Shown in pieces: positions 31,852 through 44,111 of a stretch of 64,000 nt of DNA. Within the stretch, counting starts at the first letter, position 1. Each line of letters starts with the position of its first letter. The notes below the pieces were generated by a model. It ran no database searches, was not told the DNA's origin, and was given only the letters and a program-made list of their open reading frames with translations. Location of the stretch: positions 185,831,044 to 185,895,043 of the forward strand of contig CM057344.1 in the NCBI GenBank assembly GCA_030015575.1, read 5' to 3'. This stretch comes from Agapanthus africanus. Lineage: Eukaryota; Streptophyta; Magnoliopsida; Asparagales; Amaryllidaceae. A program made the position numbers and the translations under genes.

Positions 31852-32900
31852 TCAGCTGTTAGTTTTTCCAGCTGGAATTTTTTCCAGTTCTACCACAGGA
31901 CCACTTATTTCTTCATAAGAAATTCCTTTTCTAAAAAGGTGGCATGCTGAGAAACAAAACACCTTTTGCTCCTCAGTTAGGTAGAAGATATACCCTCGCA
32001 AATAATTGGGATATCCTAACAAACTTGTACAGAACTGGCCTTGCCTTGAGTTTGTCTGGATTTTACATTTCAACATAGGCCGGACAACCCCATATCTTAA
32101 CTCGTTTAAGAGATGGTCTCTTCCCATTTCATATCTCATATGCAGTGGTAGGCATTGATTTGGTTGGAACCCTATTCAATAGGCATGCAGTTTCTCATGT
32201 GCATAACCCCAAAAGAAAACAGGCAACTCAGTAGTACTCATCATAGATCGCACCATATCTCATAGAGTGTGATATCTCCGCCCCGATACACCGTTGTGCT
32301 GTGGTGTACTCGAAGGAGTAAGCTGAGAGAGAATCACATTCTCCTTTTAGAAAATCCAGGAACTCCATGCGCAGGTATTCTCCTCTTTGATCACATCGAA
32401 GGACTTAATACCCATTTGGTTCTCTACTTCGTACTTATATTCCTTGAATTTCTCAAAAGTTTTAGACTCGTGTTTCAACAGGAACACATGTCCGAATCTT
32501 GAGAGATCATCGATGAATGTAATGAAGTACGAAGAACCAACCCTGGCATTAGTAGACATAGGACCGTATACATCATTATGTATCTGTCCTAAGAGTTCAA
32601 CAACTCTTTCTCCATTTCTAATAAACGGAGTATTGGCCATTTTACCTTTCTGACAAGATTGACAAGTATTATAAAATGAAAATTCAAATGGATTCAAATA
32701 TTCATCATTATATACTTAGCTGGTCGTGTCGCATTGATATGACCTAGTCTACAAAGCCACAAGAAGGATTCGTTCATTTCTGAACAAGTCCTCTTGTGTG
32801 TGTTCTACATATTTTGAATTGTGGTTTGATTTAGAACGTATATGCCATTACATAAAGTGCCTGACTCAATCAACTCTTAATTCAAGAAAATGTTCACAAT
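31852..32900 (-). pseudogene. Integrase and pre-integrase relic, element B
   Basis: C-terminal integrase text at 31852-32139 (HLLNELRYGV..., GYPNYLRGYIFYLTEEQKVF). Core at 32347-32697 with CQSCQKGKM, LGQIHNDVYGPMS (first catalytic Asp present) and FITFIDDLSRFGHVFLLKHES. A gap of broken frames lies between. The pre-integrase His region is frameshifted near 32700-32780. Confidence 0.75.
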
Positions 32901-33420
32901 ATTATCCTCCAATACAGAATTATATCCTTCTTTAACTTAATAAAGAAACTGATGTAATGTTGTATATCAGGTTCGGCATGTAATAACATCTGTTCAGAAT
33001 CAATATATTTACCACTTGGTAATACAAGGTGATATTTTCCAACTGATTTGTCTGCAACAATTGTACCATTCTCTAACACTTAGAGACATATCATCCAATC
33101 CCAGTTCTCTACCATTCTATAGCCCATGTAACTCTCAGATATGTAGGATCCTTATCCGGTATCTCATATCCAAGACGTAAAGGATACTGAGAAACAGTTC
33201 TTAGTAACGAACACGCCCGAAGAATATGCATCAACATGCTCATTCCTCGATGGGGTCGCGTGGAAATCCGGATATTCCTATATTTCCTGCTCAGACTTAT
33301 AACAATTATAAGATAGAGCGGAACCAACGTTGCCTAGCTCAGTATAATAAGCAGGTTCGGTCAATGCATCCATATTATTATCTTGATTAAGGCGTGATAT
33401 GGTCGATACCAGGAGAGAGA
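32894..33420 (-). pseudogene. Protease relic and gag stub, element B
   Basis: Gag stub near 33290-33405 reads SRLNQDNNMDALTEP-YYTEL, then the shared deletion junction, then YNCYKSEQEI. Protease text (SSGVFVTKNCFSVSFTSW, then DTG) follows towards 33130 with a stop before DTG. Same gag-body deletion as in A and C. Confidence 0.7.
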
Positions 33421-33844
33421 GAGAGAAGAAAACACTCAGCGTATGCTCTTGCAAGATCAGATTGGTTATTATTTTATCTAATCAGGATGGCTCCCACTGT
33501 TTTTATCAAATCTTCCTTCAAACCCTAAAAGGTAAGACTAGCCGAGATTAATTACACACTACAAGTTCATCAATCTTTCGGCCAAGCCAGTGTCTATACT
33601 TTGAGAGTGGTTCTCCGTGCTTTCGCACGGACCTAATTAAAATAAACCTCATTTTCCCAGGGGCGTAACCCCATTTATAACTTTCTAGACACCTACTTGA
33701 TCGGCTAATTGTAATGTGTAAAACTCTCCTAGGAGTAACTCTTACTCGCAGTGGGTATCGGGATCCAACTATTTCATAGAAGGTATGCAATCTCATTGAA
33801 AATTTCAACACTTGAAATTCCCGATAATATTTTACCCCTAGTGA

Positions 33845-34049
33845 CTTATGACCTTAACTATGGTCAACAAATCATAAGCACTAGTGAAGTTCTATCCATC
33901 ATTTCGTGATTAATTAGACCCACTCATATGACCCTTAACTATGGTCAACAAAGTCACATGACTGTCCTAATTAATCGTATCATATGCTGTGTAGGAAGAT
34001 ATCACTTAGCTACCGCACACTACGCCTTGACCATGGTTAACAAACGTAG
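33845..34049 (-). other. Triple-hairpin array, element B leader
   Basis: Outer stems: CTTATGA 33845-33851 with TCATAAG 33872-33878; ATATG 33926-33930 with ACATG 33956-33960 (one G-U); CTACG 34020-34024 with CGTAG 34045-34049. Apical loops centre on CAT or CATA in all three. Confidence 0.72.
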
Positions 34050-34194
34050 CACGAATACTAAGTACTCTACTACCTAAAATGACGGAAGGTTACGACAGGT
34101 TTTTAAGAAAACCTTTTGCGTAATGAAATTAATATCGTTGTAGAAACGAGTGATTTGAAAATGAGTGTTTTTATACTTTTACTAGTTTCGCTAA

Positions 34195-34417
34195 AGTGGT
34201 CCGGTGAAGGGATCTCGGCTCTTTCCTCATCGAATGAGGTGCTGGATATCTCATAAATACCACTATGCAAAATAAGAACTAGAGAAGCAATCAAAAACAA
34301 AACCGAGTGGGTTGTAGCATCTGCTAGTTTCGCTAAAGAGGTCATTTCCGGTGAAGGGATCTCGGCTCTTTCCTTATCGAATAAAGTGCTGGATATTCTA
34401 CAAGGAATGCCGCTATG
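34195..34417 (-). repeat. Duplicated leader module, element B
   Basis: Two direct copies with GTGAAGGGATCTCGGCTC. The first hairpin is CCTCATCGAATGAGG and the second CCTTATCGAATAAAG. The first differs from the A hairpin by a matched pair of changes in the stem. Confidence 0.7.
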
Positions 34418-36449
34418 CAAAGCAAGAACTAGAGCTACCAGTATTTAAAACATGATTCTACAGCATCTTTAGGATTCTTTTATTTCATTAATCTCATTAA
34501 TGAAGCACCATCAATTATGCTTCCTAAGTATCACAGAAGAAATGAAAGCAGCAATATTTATTATATATCATATATATAATATAAGCATTCATCTCAACAT
34601 ATAAAGTGATCACATCACAGAATATTAGCAGCAGAAGAATACATAAGAAATATTGGATATACTAGGAATTCCGTGTTTTAAATTAAGCCAGTAAAAAACA
34701 CGGATTCCACGGTCGCGAGAATAGCCAAACCCACATTCCTAGACCCTACGAGAGCGGCTAGCAACCAACCCAATCCTATAGTTAGGAAACCCGGTCTTGA
34801 CTCCTCGAGATGGTCTCCCACTGGACCCTAGAACTCAGTTACTTGTGCTCTCATGCTTGGGTCTATCCTAATGTGGAAAAGTAAATAATATACATCAATG
34901 GTGAAATCATCCTCAACCCGGAAGTGCCCTAATAAATGAATATTATATACAAGTTTTTACATGAATGAAAATGAAAAACTCTCATCTCACATAAAAAAAC
35001 CCGGCTATTCAAAATACGACGATCCAATTTAACATATCACAGCAACACATAACATCACTTGTCATCAACGTAAGTAAATATGCGTATCCCAATTGCCATT
35101 GACATATAGCAACGAAACCGGCGATACACCATATATTACACTTACGGTCCCAGAAAAGAAAGTGAAAACCTACAACAATTGGAATCCGCAACCATCTTAG
35201 ACATCATAAACCCAATGTATCACATACTTTGGATTTCATGCCTAACCAAATGAATTCCTTAGACATCACATGCCTAACAAATATAAACCCCGCATTTTAG
35301 TTCCGATATTGAAAACACTTTTCAATAACCAATCGGGTAATTCAATAAGATTCCCGACATCCTGATCGAATGCTCGTCGGAAACTTTAGTAGACGGCCGC
35401 AGCCCCGATGCCGTCGACGAAGTGCACTTAGACGAAACACCGTGGCCGGGAGCACTCGGAAGGATGCTTTTGGCAACGCGGTTCTCCTACAGTCACATGG
35501 TCGGGGTTATGGGGCATGACAATCTAGTAAGATTACCCGGCGGGTATCCGCATACGCTACGTGATTGCGACGGACTTTTGATCCACATCAAAATTCCGTG
35601 GCAACCGATCAAATGAGACTGAATTTCTAGATTTTTAAAATTAAAATTAGTTTTCATAAAACTAAATATTGGGGATTCCAAGTATTGTATCACAATCACA
35701 GATAGCTAGACGATGTTAAACTTTTCGATCATATCAACAAACACCCAAAATTTCCCAATGAACTCAACACTTGAGCGGAGTTTAAAAATACCCAGAACAT
35801 GCCACAACACCTATGGAGCAACCATAGAAAGGTCATCCCTTGCATCACCTTTGGCGCCGCGGAACTACCATAAATCCTAGGGTTTGGTGGCGGTTCCGAC
35901 GGTCGCAGAATCGAGTTAGGGTTTCATTCTTCTAGAGGGTCCACAGAACCACCTGCATGATTTTCTGAAGATTTTAAACTTGGAAAAATCCAACTCTTGG
36001 AAAATTTCCAGCGAGGGAAAATATGGGTTATTGATATCCGTTCGAACTTTTTAACGTCATATAAATAACCCGAAATAATGTTAGAATTACGACTACGAAA
36101 CACTCTGAATTATCTTTGCACAAAGATAACATCACTTGCAATTTTAGCAAAAACAAGCAACACCTGAAATACCAAAACCCAGATACTGGAACACAGAAAA
36201 AATTTGAAGCCAAAATGCTCTGGAAAAACCGGCCAGGCCAGAATTTCATGCCATGTCGCCGGCCAAAATCCGGTGAGGAGGGCTCAAATTTCTGTGGTGT
36301 TTATGTTACATCTCATATAACATTCAGCAATTGCTTTAAAAAAATTTAGACACTCTGAAAATTTCGACAGAAACTAAGTTTTTATTTTAGGTGTTTCGGA
36401 ATTGTTTCGGTTTCGTAATCCTACAAACATCGTCTAATTCTCTAGCATG

Positions 36450-36461
36450 GCTCTGATACCA
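36450..36461 (-). other. Primer binding site of element B (tRNA-iMet)
   Basis: The minus strand reads TGGTATCAGAGC, one base from the LTR start at 36463. Confidence 0.9.
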
Positions 36462-36462
36462 C

Positions 36463-37533
36463 TGTTGGGTTCCCTAGACGGCTGCTAGATTTCGGGAGGC
36501 ATCGACCATGCAGTTTTTAAAAAATTGGCGCGCTAAAGAACTCTAACGCTAGAATCTAAACTAGAGAATTAGACGAACAAGCATGTAAATATCTTTACAT
36601 CTAAGTGAACAAGGAATACAACCTTTGTAGACCGGTCCTTCACTTCAATAGCTCCGTGTAGTAGTCCCTTCGCTCCAATTAGTGATCTTCCGGACTCTAG
36701 TGAGTCTCCACAAGGTGAAATGAATAAGCTTGCTTGAAGTCTTTGAAGCCGAAGATGATCTACGTCGAGGAGACACTAACTCAAACTACCTCTTCACTAA
36801 GTGATGAACTAGTGATGAAACAACCCAATCTAAATGGCAAGTAGAGAAGAGGTTGATGAAGTAGGAATTTTGCTCACTTTAGTAATTATTTTCTCACTAA
36901 TTTTCTTCACCTCTCATGAAGCTAGAAAGCTTGAGGAAGAAGATGAAGAAAGCTCTCATGGAATGAAGCAAGTGAAGAATGAATCAAGTAATGAGAATAG
37001 CAACCATGGGTGAGTTAGTATCATATACTAACTCATGTAGAGACTAAACCATTGCTAAACAATAATGGTTGGGTTAATAAATATCTTCAAGTAAAACAAA
37101 ATGAGTGGACTTGGTCAATGGTTCCACACGCTTCTATAAGCTTCAACCATGTGACAATTTCCAACTAATTTGATTTACTTTAAATAAACAAAACCTCACA
37201 TTATTATATGCATGGTGTGAGTCTCATACACCCATGTAGCATGTGGTCTCAAGCATGACCCAAAAGATGTACATTAATATATATAACATATATACTAAGT
37301 GCACACTAGTGAGAAAAAGAAATCTTAAGTGAGCTAATATTAGTCAATGTAAGATAATATATCAATTATATAATTATACATTAAATTGTTAAATTAACAC
37401 TTGATTTAATAATCCGTCTATATCACATACAACCGACAAATATCAAATGTATCATCTTGCCGAATCAACACTTGATTTGATAGTTCGATTATATCACATA
37501 TAACCGACCGATATCACATATCGCGAGAATAGA
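36463..37533 (-). mobile_element. 5' LTR of element B, first part
   Basis: TGTTGGGTTCCC... homologous to the A and C LTRs until ...CGCGAGAATAGA, where element D begins. ATAGA (37529-37533) should be the left target copy of D; the other copy lies outside the window. Confidence 0.85.
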
Positions 37534-38534
37534 TGTCACGACCCGAAATAGCACGTGACTGGCACTTGAATCATGTGAAGTCTATAGGACCCCACCTAAT
37601 TCAAGTAAGCCAAAATCCCAGAAATCTAAACCATTTGAAAAGAGAGTGAAGGAAAAACTTAGTTTGAAAGCAAGTGTTTTAACAAAATAAGCCGTAGTAA
37701 GTATTTTTAAAACATCAAGTCTTTTCCAAAAATTTCGGCAGAGTTTTTTTTGTAAATACTGGCCCCAAACGGGTACAAACATGAATAAAATACATAATGA
37801 ATAAAGGCATCCCCAAGCGGGAGCTAGCTCTTCGCCAATTGACGGACACAACCATGCAAGCAATATAATATACAACGCCGAAGGGCGAGAATCAAAACTC
37901 AGAAAGAAACCAACATTCTCAAGAAAATCAAAGAAAAACCATAATAATATAGGCGCGCGACTCTAAGGTCGAAAGAATATACACTGGTTTTCTAAGTCTA
38001 TCAAATAATACAAGTCTGATTGATGGAGTTTACTAGATACAACTGAATGTAAATACAAATACTACTGTGGTCACAATACAAGTGAACCCACCTTCCAAAA
38101 CAATCATCCGGAAGGAAGCAGTGTGCCAACCAAGCCGCCAAGGAAACCAGTAGGGCAAAACCTGCAAGAAACTGTGGCACAACGGGGGTAACTTGCCAAC
38201 TCGTGAGTAAAAAACATCACCGAGCAGAAATCGCATGTATGACTCCTTCCTAGGTAATACCATAAAATCCTCAATATATAACCTGAAGCATCTAAATAAC
38301 AAGGGTAAAAATCTATACATAAGTGTAATACCAAGTGCTCGTGTCTGTGCTTCAGGTAGCAACATATCACAATATGATGTACGAATGTATTAAGAATGAA
38401 AACAGAATACATCTTGCATGAGAAAAACCGTTTTCTTATCTCAATGAGATTTTGTATAAAAACCGAAGTATCATCAATGAAATCAACAGAGAATCCGTGT
38501 CAAGCATCAACACAAAACATATGTCTCGATATCT

Positions 38535-38645
38535 CGGGCTCCGGCAATCCGGACTGGCCCATGTCATAAAATCTCAATATCTCAATGTCTCCATATCACG
38601 GGCTCCGGCAATCCGGACTGGCCACGGGCTCCGGCAATCCGGACT
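38535..38645. repeat. Three copies of a 21-bp unit in the D LTR
   Basis: CGGGCTCCGGCAATCCGGACT begins at 38535, 38599 and 38625. The partner LTR has one mutated copy near 56397, so the unit was multiplied in this LTR or lost in the other. Confidence 0.7.
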
Positions 38646-39942
38646 TGACCATATAATCAAATCTGACGACTACGTCGATATCCTCCGGATATCCGTCGCG
38701 TCACAAATAACCGGTCGGTAGTGCTCCCCTTCCAGGCTCAACGCCATCATCTGCGACCATCATGCCCCGAGGTACCACACCGGGTCCACCATGCACCCGC
38801 AGACGGTTCCTCCTCCTCCTCGAATCGGATGTATGATACTACTCAAGGGCCGAGAAAACTCAGGGTGGACATATCTCACATCATATCATGAGAAAACCGT
38901 AATTTCTATCTTTTGAAAATGATAATGATTTTATAAAGTCCTTGTGGTTTCTCCAAATCCATAAATCTCATGGAAAATCCGAATCCCAATAAACAATGAA
39001 TACTGGCATAAAGCCCCATAATATTGCATGACAAATGAAAATACACATGCATGAGATATCACAGTAATAAATGCAATGTCTAAGCTAGTATATAAAAGCA
39101 AGCACACTAGTACTATATCGAAACTAACAACTAGCAATTAATACTAATGAAGTAGTGTTTTCTAATGTGTACGTGACATGAAAATTACCGATGATGATAT
39201 GTGTGAGCCGGAAAGCAGGTGTACGTGAAGCATACGCATCATTGGTAATGGTGCTAGTGTCCTGACAGCATGGGTTCATAATAACTAATGAAAACACAAT
39301 TAAGCATGCAATGCGATACGAACATCAAGAATATACGGAACACGAATAGTAACGCAACATATAAGAATAAACATTTATAAGTACGAGTCATACAATTTTG
39401 GCATTTGCAATAACATGAATCAAGGTTTTTAGAAAATAGGGCATGTTTTTAAAATACTCACGATTCGTTAGTTTGAAAATAAGTATGACTTGAGCCCAGT
39501 CTAACATCTACCTGATAACTACAGGATTAAATTAAGAGATTAATCGAAAGCGGTAAGGAAATCCACCTAAGTCCGAGTCGATACATCTAGTAGTCGGTGA
39601 TCCCACCTTAATAGCGTCACGCACGATAAAATATATAATACGACATTCTCGAGTCAAGAGTGCGGATCAATCATCATGTTTATACATCATACGGAAAAAT
39701 CCATCGTACGGCATCCCAAATCGGGGTACGGGCCAATTATCACATATAACATATTATTTATTAGGTATCATTATCATCATATCCTGAATTAGGGGTACTG
39801 ATCTAAAGTCTAGTACATTCCGATACCATCCATCATATATCCGCGTGTGGATAAAACACATCGCCTATCGATCTACTATACTATCATGTAGTATAACATA
39901 ACATGACCCAAATGACATAACTGATCTCACGGCATCATGCCC

Positions 39943-40150
39943 GATCACATCGACACATCTCCAAGTATCATATACTATCCTCATCATCCGTGTATACGTA
40001 TATGTATATGTATATATATGATCACATCGACACATCTCCAAGTATCATATACTATCCTCATCATCCGTGTATACGTATATGTATATGTATACACACACAC
40101 ACACACCCAACGCATCCACACGCGCGCGCGCGCGCACACACACACACATA
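39943..40150. repeat. 77-bp tandem duplication followed by AC/CG repeats
   Basis: GATCACATCGACACATCTCC starts at 39943 and again at 40020. A run of AC, CG and CA dinucleotides follows at 40090-40150. The partner LTR has one copy (57719-57795) and a shorter repeat. Confidence 0.85.
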
Positions 40151-41940
40151 TACGTATAACCATATACACCCCATATATATCACATGTGTGCATGTGTGTG
40201 TGTAACAACTATACTGTAGGGTTTCGCGACTAAGAACTAAACTAAAGCATTAACTTTCAATTACGCTAAAACTAACCCATGATCTCCTAAAACTTTCATG
40301 CTAACTAATAAAGTCTCACAAAATACAAATATATATATACACAATACGTAGACTACACTACAAAACTGCGGGGGTGATATCCGCCATCCACCCGACTTCC
40401 CCATAGATATATATCTACTCACCTTGATCCTTACATGCCAAAGTCGATGTCGCCATACTCTTCCTTTGTCGTACGAAGTCCACGTGAGGGTACTTACATA
40501 TCACATACATATAGTATCGTAAAAGAAAATCGCGCACGAAAACCAAAACGACACACGAATCGCACATAGGTTAAAACCTATAGTCTACTCATACAAAAGA
40601 ACCAATTAACACCCGATATCAACGTACAAACGTCAAGTGATCGATACATAACACAATTATCAAAACTTCAAGTCATGAACATCAAGGAATTCAAAGCAGC
40701 AACTCAAAAGAATGGTCCCATATTTTGTTTCAGGTGAAATAGGGATAAAAAAGCAGTACTGGGGTGTTGTATAGGGGGTGTGTGAGCTACAGAACTAATT
40801 CCAACACCATTCCCCAAAGTTTGGCCGACCACACCACCTCAGAATCTGACCTGCTCAGCCAAGTGGGGGAGTTAGGGTCTCGTATCAACAGGGTGGTCTC
40901 CTAGTGTCCAATCTAGGTCAATGGAGTTGCTTGTTTTTCTGGTAAATGTTCCAGGTCATCCCAGATTTCCTGCACCCACAATTTATACACAAGACCGACA
41001 TTTCGATATCTAACTTGTATTTTGGGTTTAGTCACTGGTTTCAATCACTAAGGGGGGTTTGTAGTCACCAATTGCACTCACATGCACCATCATAACTCAA
41101 AGAAAACCCTAACCCTCATCTAGAATTTTCAAACATCTCTAAACCACACAAAAACAGTTCTAAACTAAAATAGAAGTTAAAGGAGATCAAGTACTACACT
41201 TAATATGAAAGGATTACCTCATTTGGTAACTCAAGAATTTTCTTGAGTTGCCCCAAGTCTTCAAAATCCCAACATTCTTGGTTACCCATGCTTGTTGTGA
41301 GCTTATGCACATTTTTAATGAAAGGAATGAGGTGTTTGGAGGTGTTTTTGGGGTTGAAGTGAGGTGGTGGATGGAGGAGGGCAGCCATGGTGAGAGGAGA
41401 GGGAAAAAAATGATGAAGATGATGAAGAGTGAGGCCAAGACAAAGAACCCCTCACCCCCTCTCTCTCTCTTCTTTCTCATGCCCATACTTCTTTCTTTAA
41501 TCTATTTCCTCTTTTCTTTTCTTTTCTTTTCTATTCTTTAACCTTTTCTTTTAAAACTAAAAACAAATACAACCCATATGCATATAAAAGAAAAATAAAA
41601 TGTCATGGTTCATAGAAATTGAAAAAATGTGTTTTGAAACATGACATGGTGCATGCCAAATGCCTAACTAGGCTTAATGCACGATTAGTGATTATTAATC
41701 AAGCTTAGCCGTAAACTTAAATATAATTAACTGTATAAGATTTATAAAGTGTCTAAACCATATAGTATTCTTTCAAAATCGACATTCAAATGAAATTTTC
41801 CAATATTTCCCTATTTATCGATAATTAATTATACCATATCCTTTAAAACTAATCTCCACACATTAAAATATTCATAATATTTATTATTCAATTATATAAA
41901 TTCCCAAAAATAATATTTTATTTTTTTGTAATGTTACAGT

Positions 41941-41951
41941 CTTCCCCTCTT
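41941..41951 (-). other. Polypurine tract of element D
   Basis: The minus strand reads AAGAGGGGAAG, two bases before the LTR. It fixes the orientation and shows that 41939 onward is internal. Confidence 0.75.
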
Positions 41952-41952
41952 A

Positions 41953-43856
41953 AATAAATTCGATCTCCGAATTTAAATTTAAACCTCTCAAACACTAAAA
42001 CATTTAAGTAAAATTATCAAGTCGTCGGGGCTCCGAAATCATACATACATAAAACGTATCGTAGCGCTATACATGCGCATGGAAAGCGAGTACATAACTC
42101 AAAAATCAAAACTCCGTCAAGCATCCCGCAATCATTGGAGTTATGGTGAAGACACCAATGTCAAAGTCCAATACGAAAACCAACATGATATACATCAAAA
42201 CTATAACATACACGTAGTACGCATCGTTGTAAACTCGTCAAAACATCTGAAAAGAAAGATGCCGACCCTTTTCAAATCGCTGTGCGATGTGTGTATCACA
42301 GCACAAGTAGCGGACGTTTATTGGAAGAAAATAATTCTATATACAAATATATATATCGTTTGTTTAACATAAGTCCCGCAGTTTTGAAAATAATTTAGAA
42401 GGGTTTCCTTGGTAAAACGTTTCGTGTCATCTCGGACACATAGGTAAATACTGAGACTATACCTCCTTTTTGGAAATCCCTTCCTTAACTATCGATGCAT
42501 GGAAAAACATATTCAGGTACTTTTCTCTGGTTAGTCCTGCTCAGTTAGTAAACCAAATAGTAAATATCATAGAAACGTACTGCTCAAGGAAGTCATACTC
42601 AATAGTATATGCAATAATGCCACGTGCGTCTGGTGCGCACAAAAATCGAAATCAATAAATGTGCCATACAAGTACACAAAAACAAAATCTAAGTGCAACG
42701 GGTATGCACGAAAACACCTGTCAAGGCCAACGAGTGTGCTTAACAACAATATCAGATGCATCTGACATGCACGAAGAATCCCGATTTAGTGCATCTGGTG
42801 TGCACTAAAATTGCATCAAGCGCGCCAAATATGCGCATGAATCCAACTCAAGTGCACAAGGTGCACGAAAACAAATATCGAATGTCACAATCGAAATCGA
42901 CGGTATACAACACACCTCAATCCAAATCAGGTATACCGTGGTATAAACATCTTACAACTACGTGCATCAACGTGCACAAAATCGAATCAAAGTATTAAAA
43001 GTACATGAAAAATACATGCACAAGTCAAATCATATACATACTATGGGCATGAAATCAAAATCAAACATCTCGAACGACATCAAATCGAAGTCGAGTGCAT
43101 CTGTGGTGCACAAAAACTCAACCATGCAAATGAATGGCCCTAAATACCGAAATCCAAAATGACAGACACGTGATATTCGAATCACCAAGTTGCAATTTGT
43201 AAACACTGTCGTCAATATATCCTTCCTTCAAAGTCGAGAAGGTGTCGGTGCATCCAAAGCTAGCAGAGCAAGATATCTCCTTGGCTCATGTTTATGGTAT
43301 GGCATCTTGTTCCCTCATGCTCTCGTCTCTCACTGCGAATTGCTAATTACATAGCTCCTCGGCTCAACGGCCCAATATGGAATGATGACGAAAACAGGTC
43401 TGCTCTAGCACATCCTCTAAAGATCTCTGGCCAACTATCATGGTCACTCATAAAACGTCTCGTCGATGCTGCCAAACTCTGGCTTACTAGGTGTGCGTAA
43501 TACGACCGATCCTGGGTCCAAGTCTCCTCGTATAGTATTCCAGAAAGATTCTGTCAGGGTCTCTCCCAAATCTCGTTCCTGCTGAACTGTCCAGAGTTAT
43601 CACCCTTTAATAAATCAATTTCTTGTTCTAGAATGTCTGCAAACTCATCACGACTCCTTCAGGAAGATATATCCACATTCAACGCCTCTGCATGCGTATC
43701 ACATATCTGTTGTCAACGGAGTGGAACGCCATTTCGTCAAAATCTCGTATGAACCTCTTAGCCCACTTTTCTTTAATGTCGACTGATTCGGACTCGTCTC
43801 TTCACAGCTGTATGGACTGCGCTCCAACGGCTATACTTATACCTAGTGTCTCCTAA
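41953..43856 (-). mobile_element. Internal region of element D, left part
   Basis: About 1.9 kb with no recognised domain in either strand. It includes an array of short dyad repeats (42624-43111). The stretch 43200-43856 has a more complex composition and may derive from a gene or another element, but I recognise nothing in it. Confidence 0.5.
42624..43111. repeat. Array of imperfect dyad repeats
   Basis: Units of the form GTGC-n5-GGTGTGCACAAAAA occur at 42624-42640, 42693-42709, 42756-42772, 42789-42805, 42852-42866, 42962-42977 and 43095-43111, with weaker ones between. Each can fold (GTGC against GCAC). An AAAATCGAA-like tail follows many of them. Confidence 0.6.
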
Positions 43857-44111
43857 GTAATGTATCCTATCACATGATATCCGGACGACGTCGAACTTTT
43901 CGATTGATTCATCAAAGTCCCATAATTCCCCGAGAGCTCAACGCATGAGCGTAGTTTAATAATATCCACTACATACCACAGTAAATATGGACCAGCCGTA
44001 GAAGGGCACACCCAAGCCTCATTAATGGCACCACAGAACTGCCGCAAACCCTAGGGTTCAAAGCGTTTCCATGGTCATTATGTCGAGTTAGGGGTTCATT
44101 CTTCTAGTGGG
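43857..44111 (-). mobile_element. Captured fragment of a copia leader, left half
   Basis: Homologous to 8440-8700 in A, including the dyad at 44030-44083, but with no copia sequence to the left of about 43857. It continues at 54502-54577 after element C. About 330 bp in total. It ends in GTGGG, the target copy of element C. Confidence 0.7.

Larger units (their letters stand above)
33421..36449 (-). mobile_element. Untranslated leader of element B
   Basis: 3 kb, colinear with the A and C leaders: acceptor-like tract near 33408-33430, triple hairpin 33845-34049, duplicated module 34195-34417, dyad 35858-35912 and a GC-rich stretch 36226-36278. No gene seen. Confidence 0.75.
31190..37533 (-). 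mobile_element. Copia element B, defective, split by A and by D
   Basis: Minus-strand copia. Visible parts: RT piece cut by A at 31190, IN, PR and gag stub, leader, primer site (36450-36461) and the first 1071 bp of its 5' LTR (36463-37533), which is interrupted by D. The RT C-terminus, RNase H and 3' LTR should lie left of the window; the rest of the 5' LTR lies right of it. It is the oldest layer visible. Confidence 0.8.
37534..41938 (-). mobile_element. 3' LTR of element D
   Basis: 4405 bp, TGTCACGACCCG...GTTACA. Its first 2.8 kb match 55406-57974. Short open frames on both strands (for example 38033-38412 and 41200-41541) show no family signature and are not kept in the partner LTR. Low-complexity tracts: a pyrimidine stretch at 41448-41535 with four TTTTC units and the dinucleotide tract at 40090-40150. 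Confidence 0.82.

Noticed and set aside
38033-38412. Overlapping minus-strand frames of 102-110 codons in the D LTR
   Set aside because: The partner LTR (55902-56200) breaks both frames, so they are not maintained.
39937-40233. Open frames across the dinucleotide tract
   Set aside because: They are translations of AC/CG/TA repeats.
41100-41115. AACCCTAACCCT-like telomere words
   Set aside because: Isolated one- or two-unit matches, not a telomeric array.
41200-41541. Overlapping frames of 60-97 codons near the D LTR end
   Set aside because: Composition reflects a pyrimidine-rich low-complexity tract; no domain.
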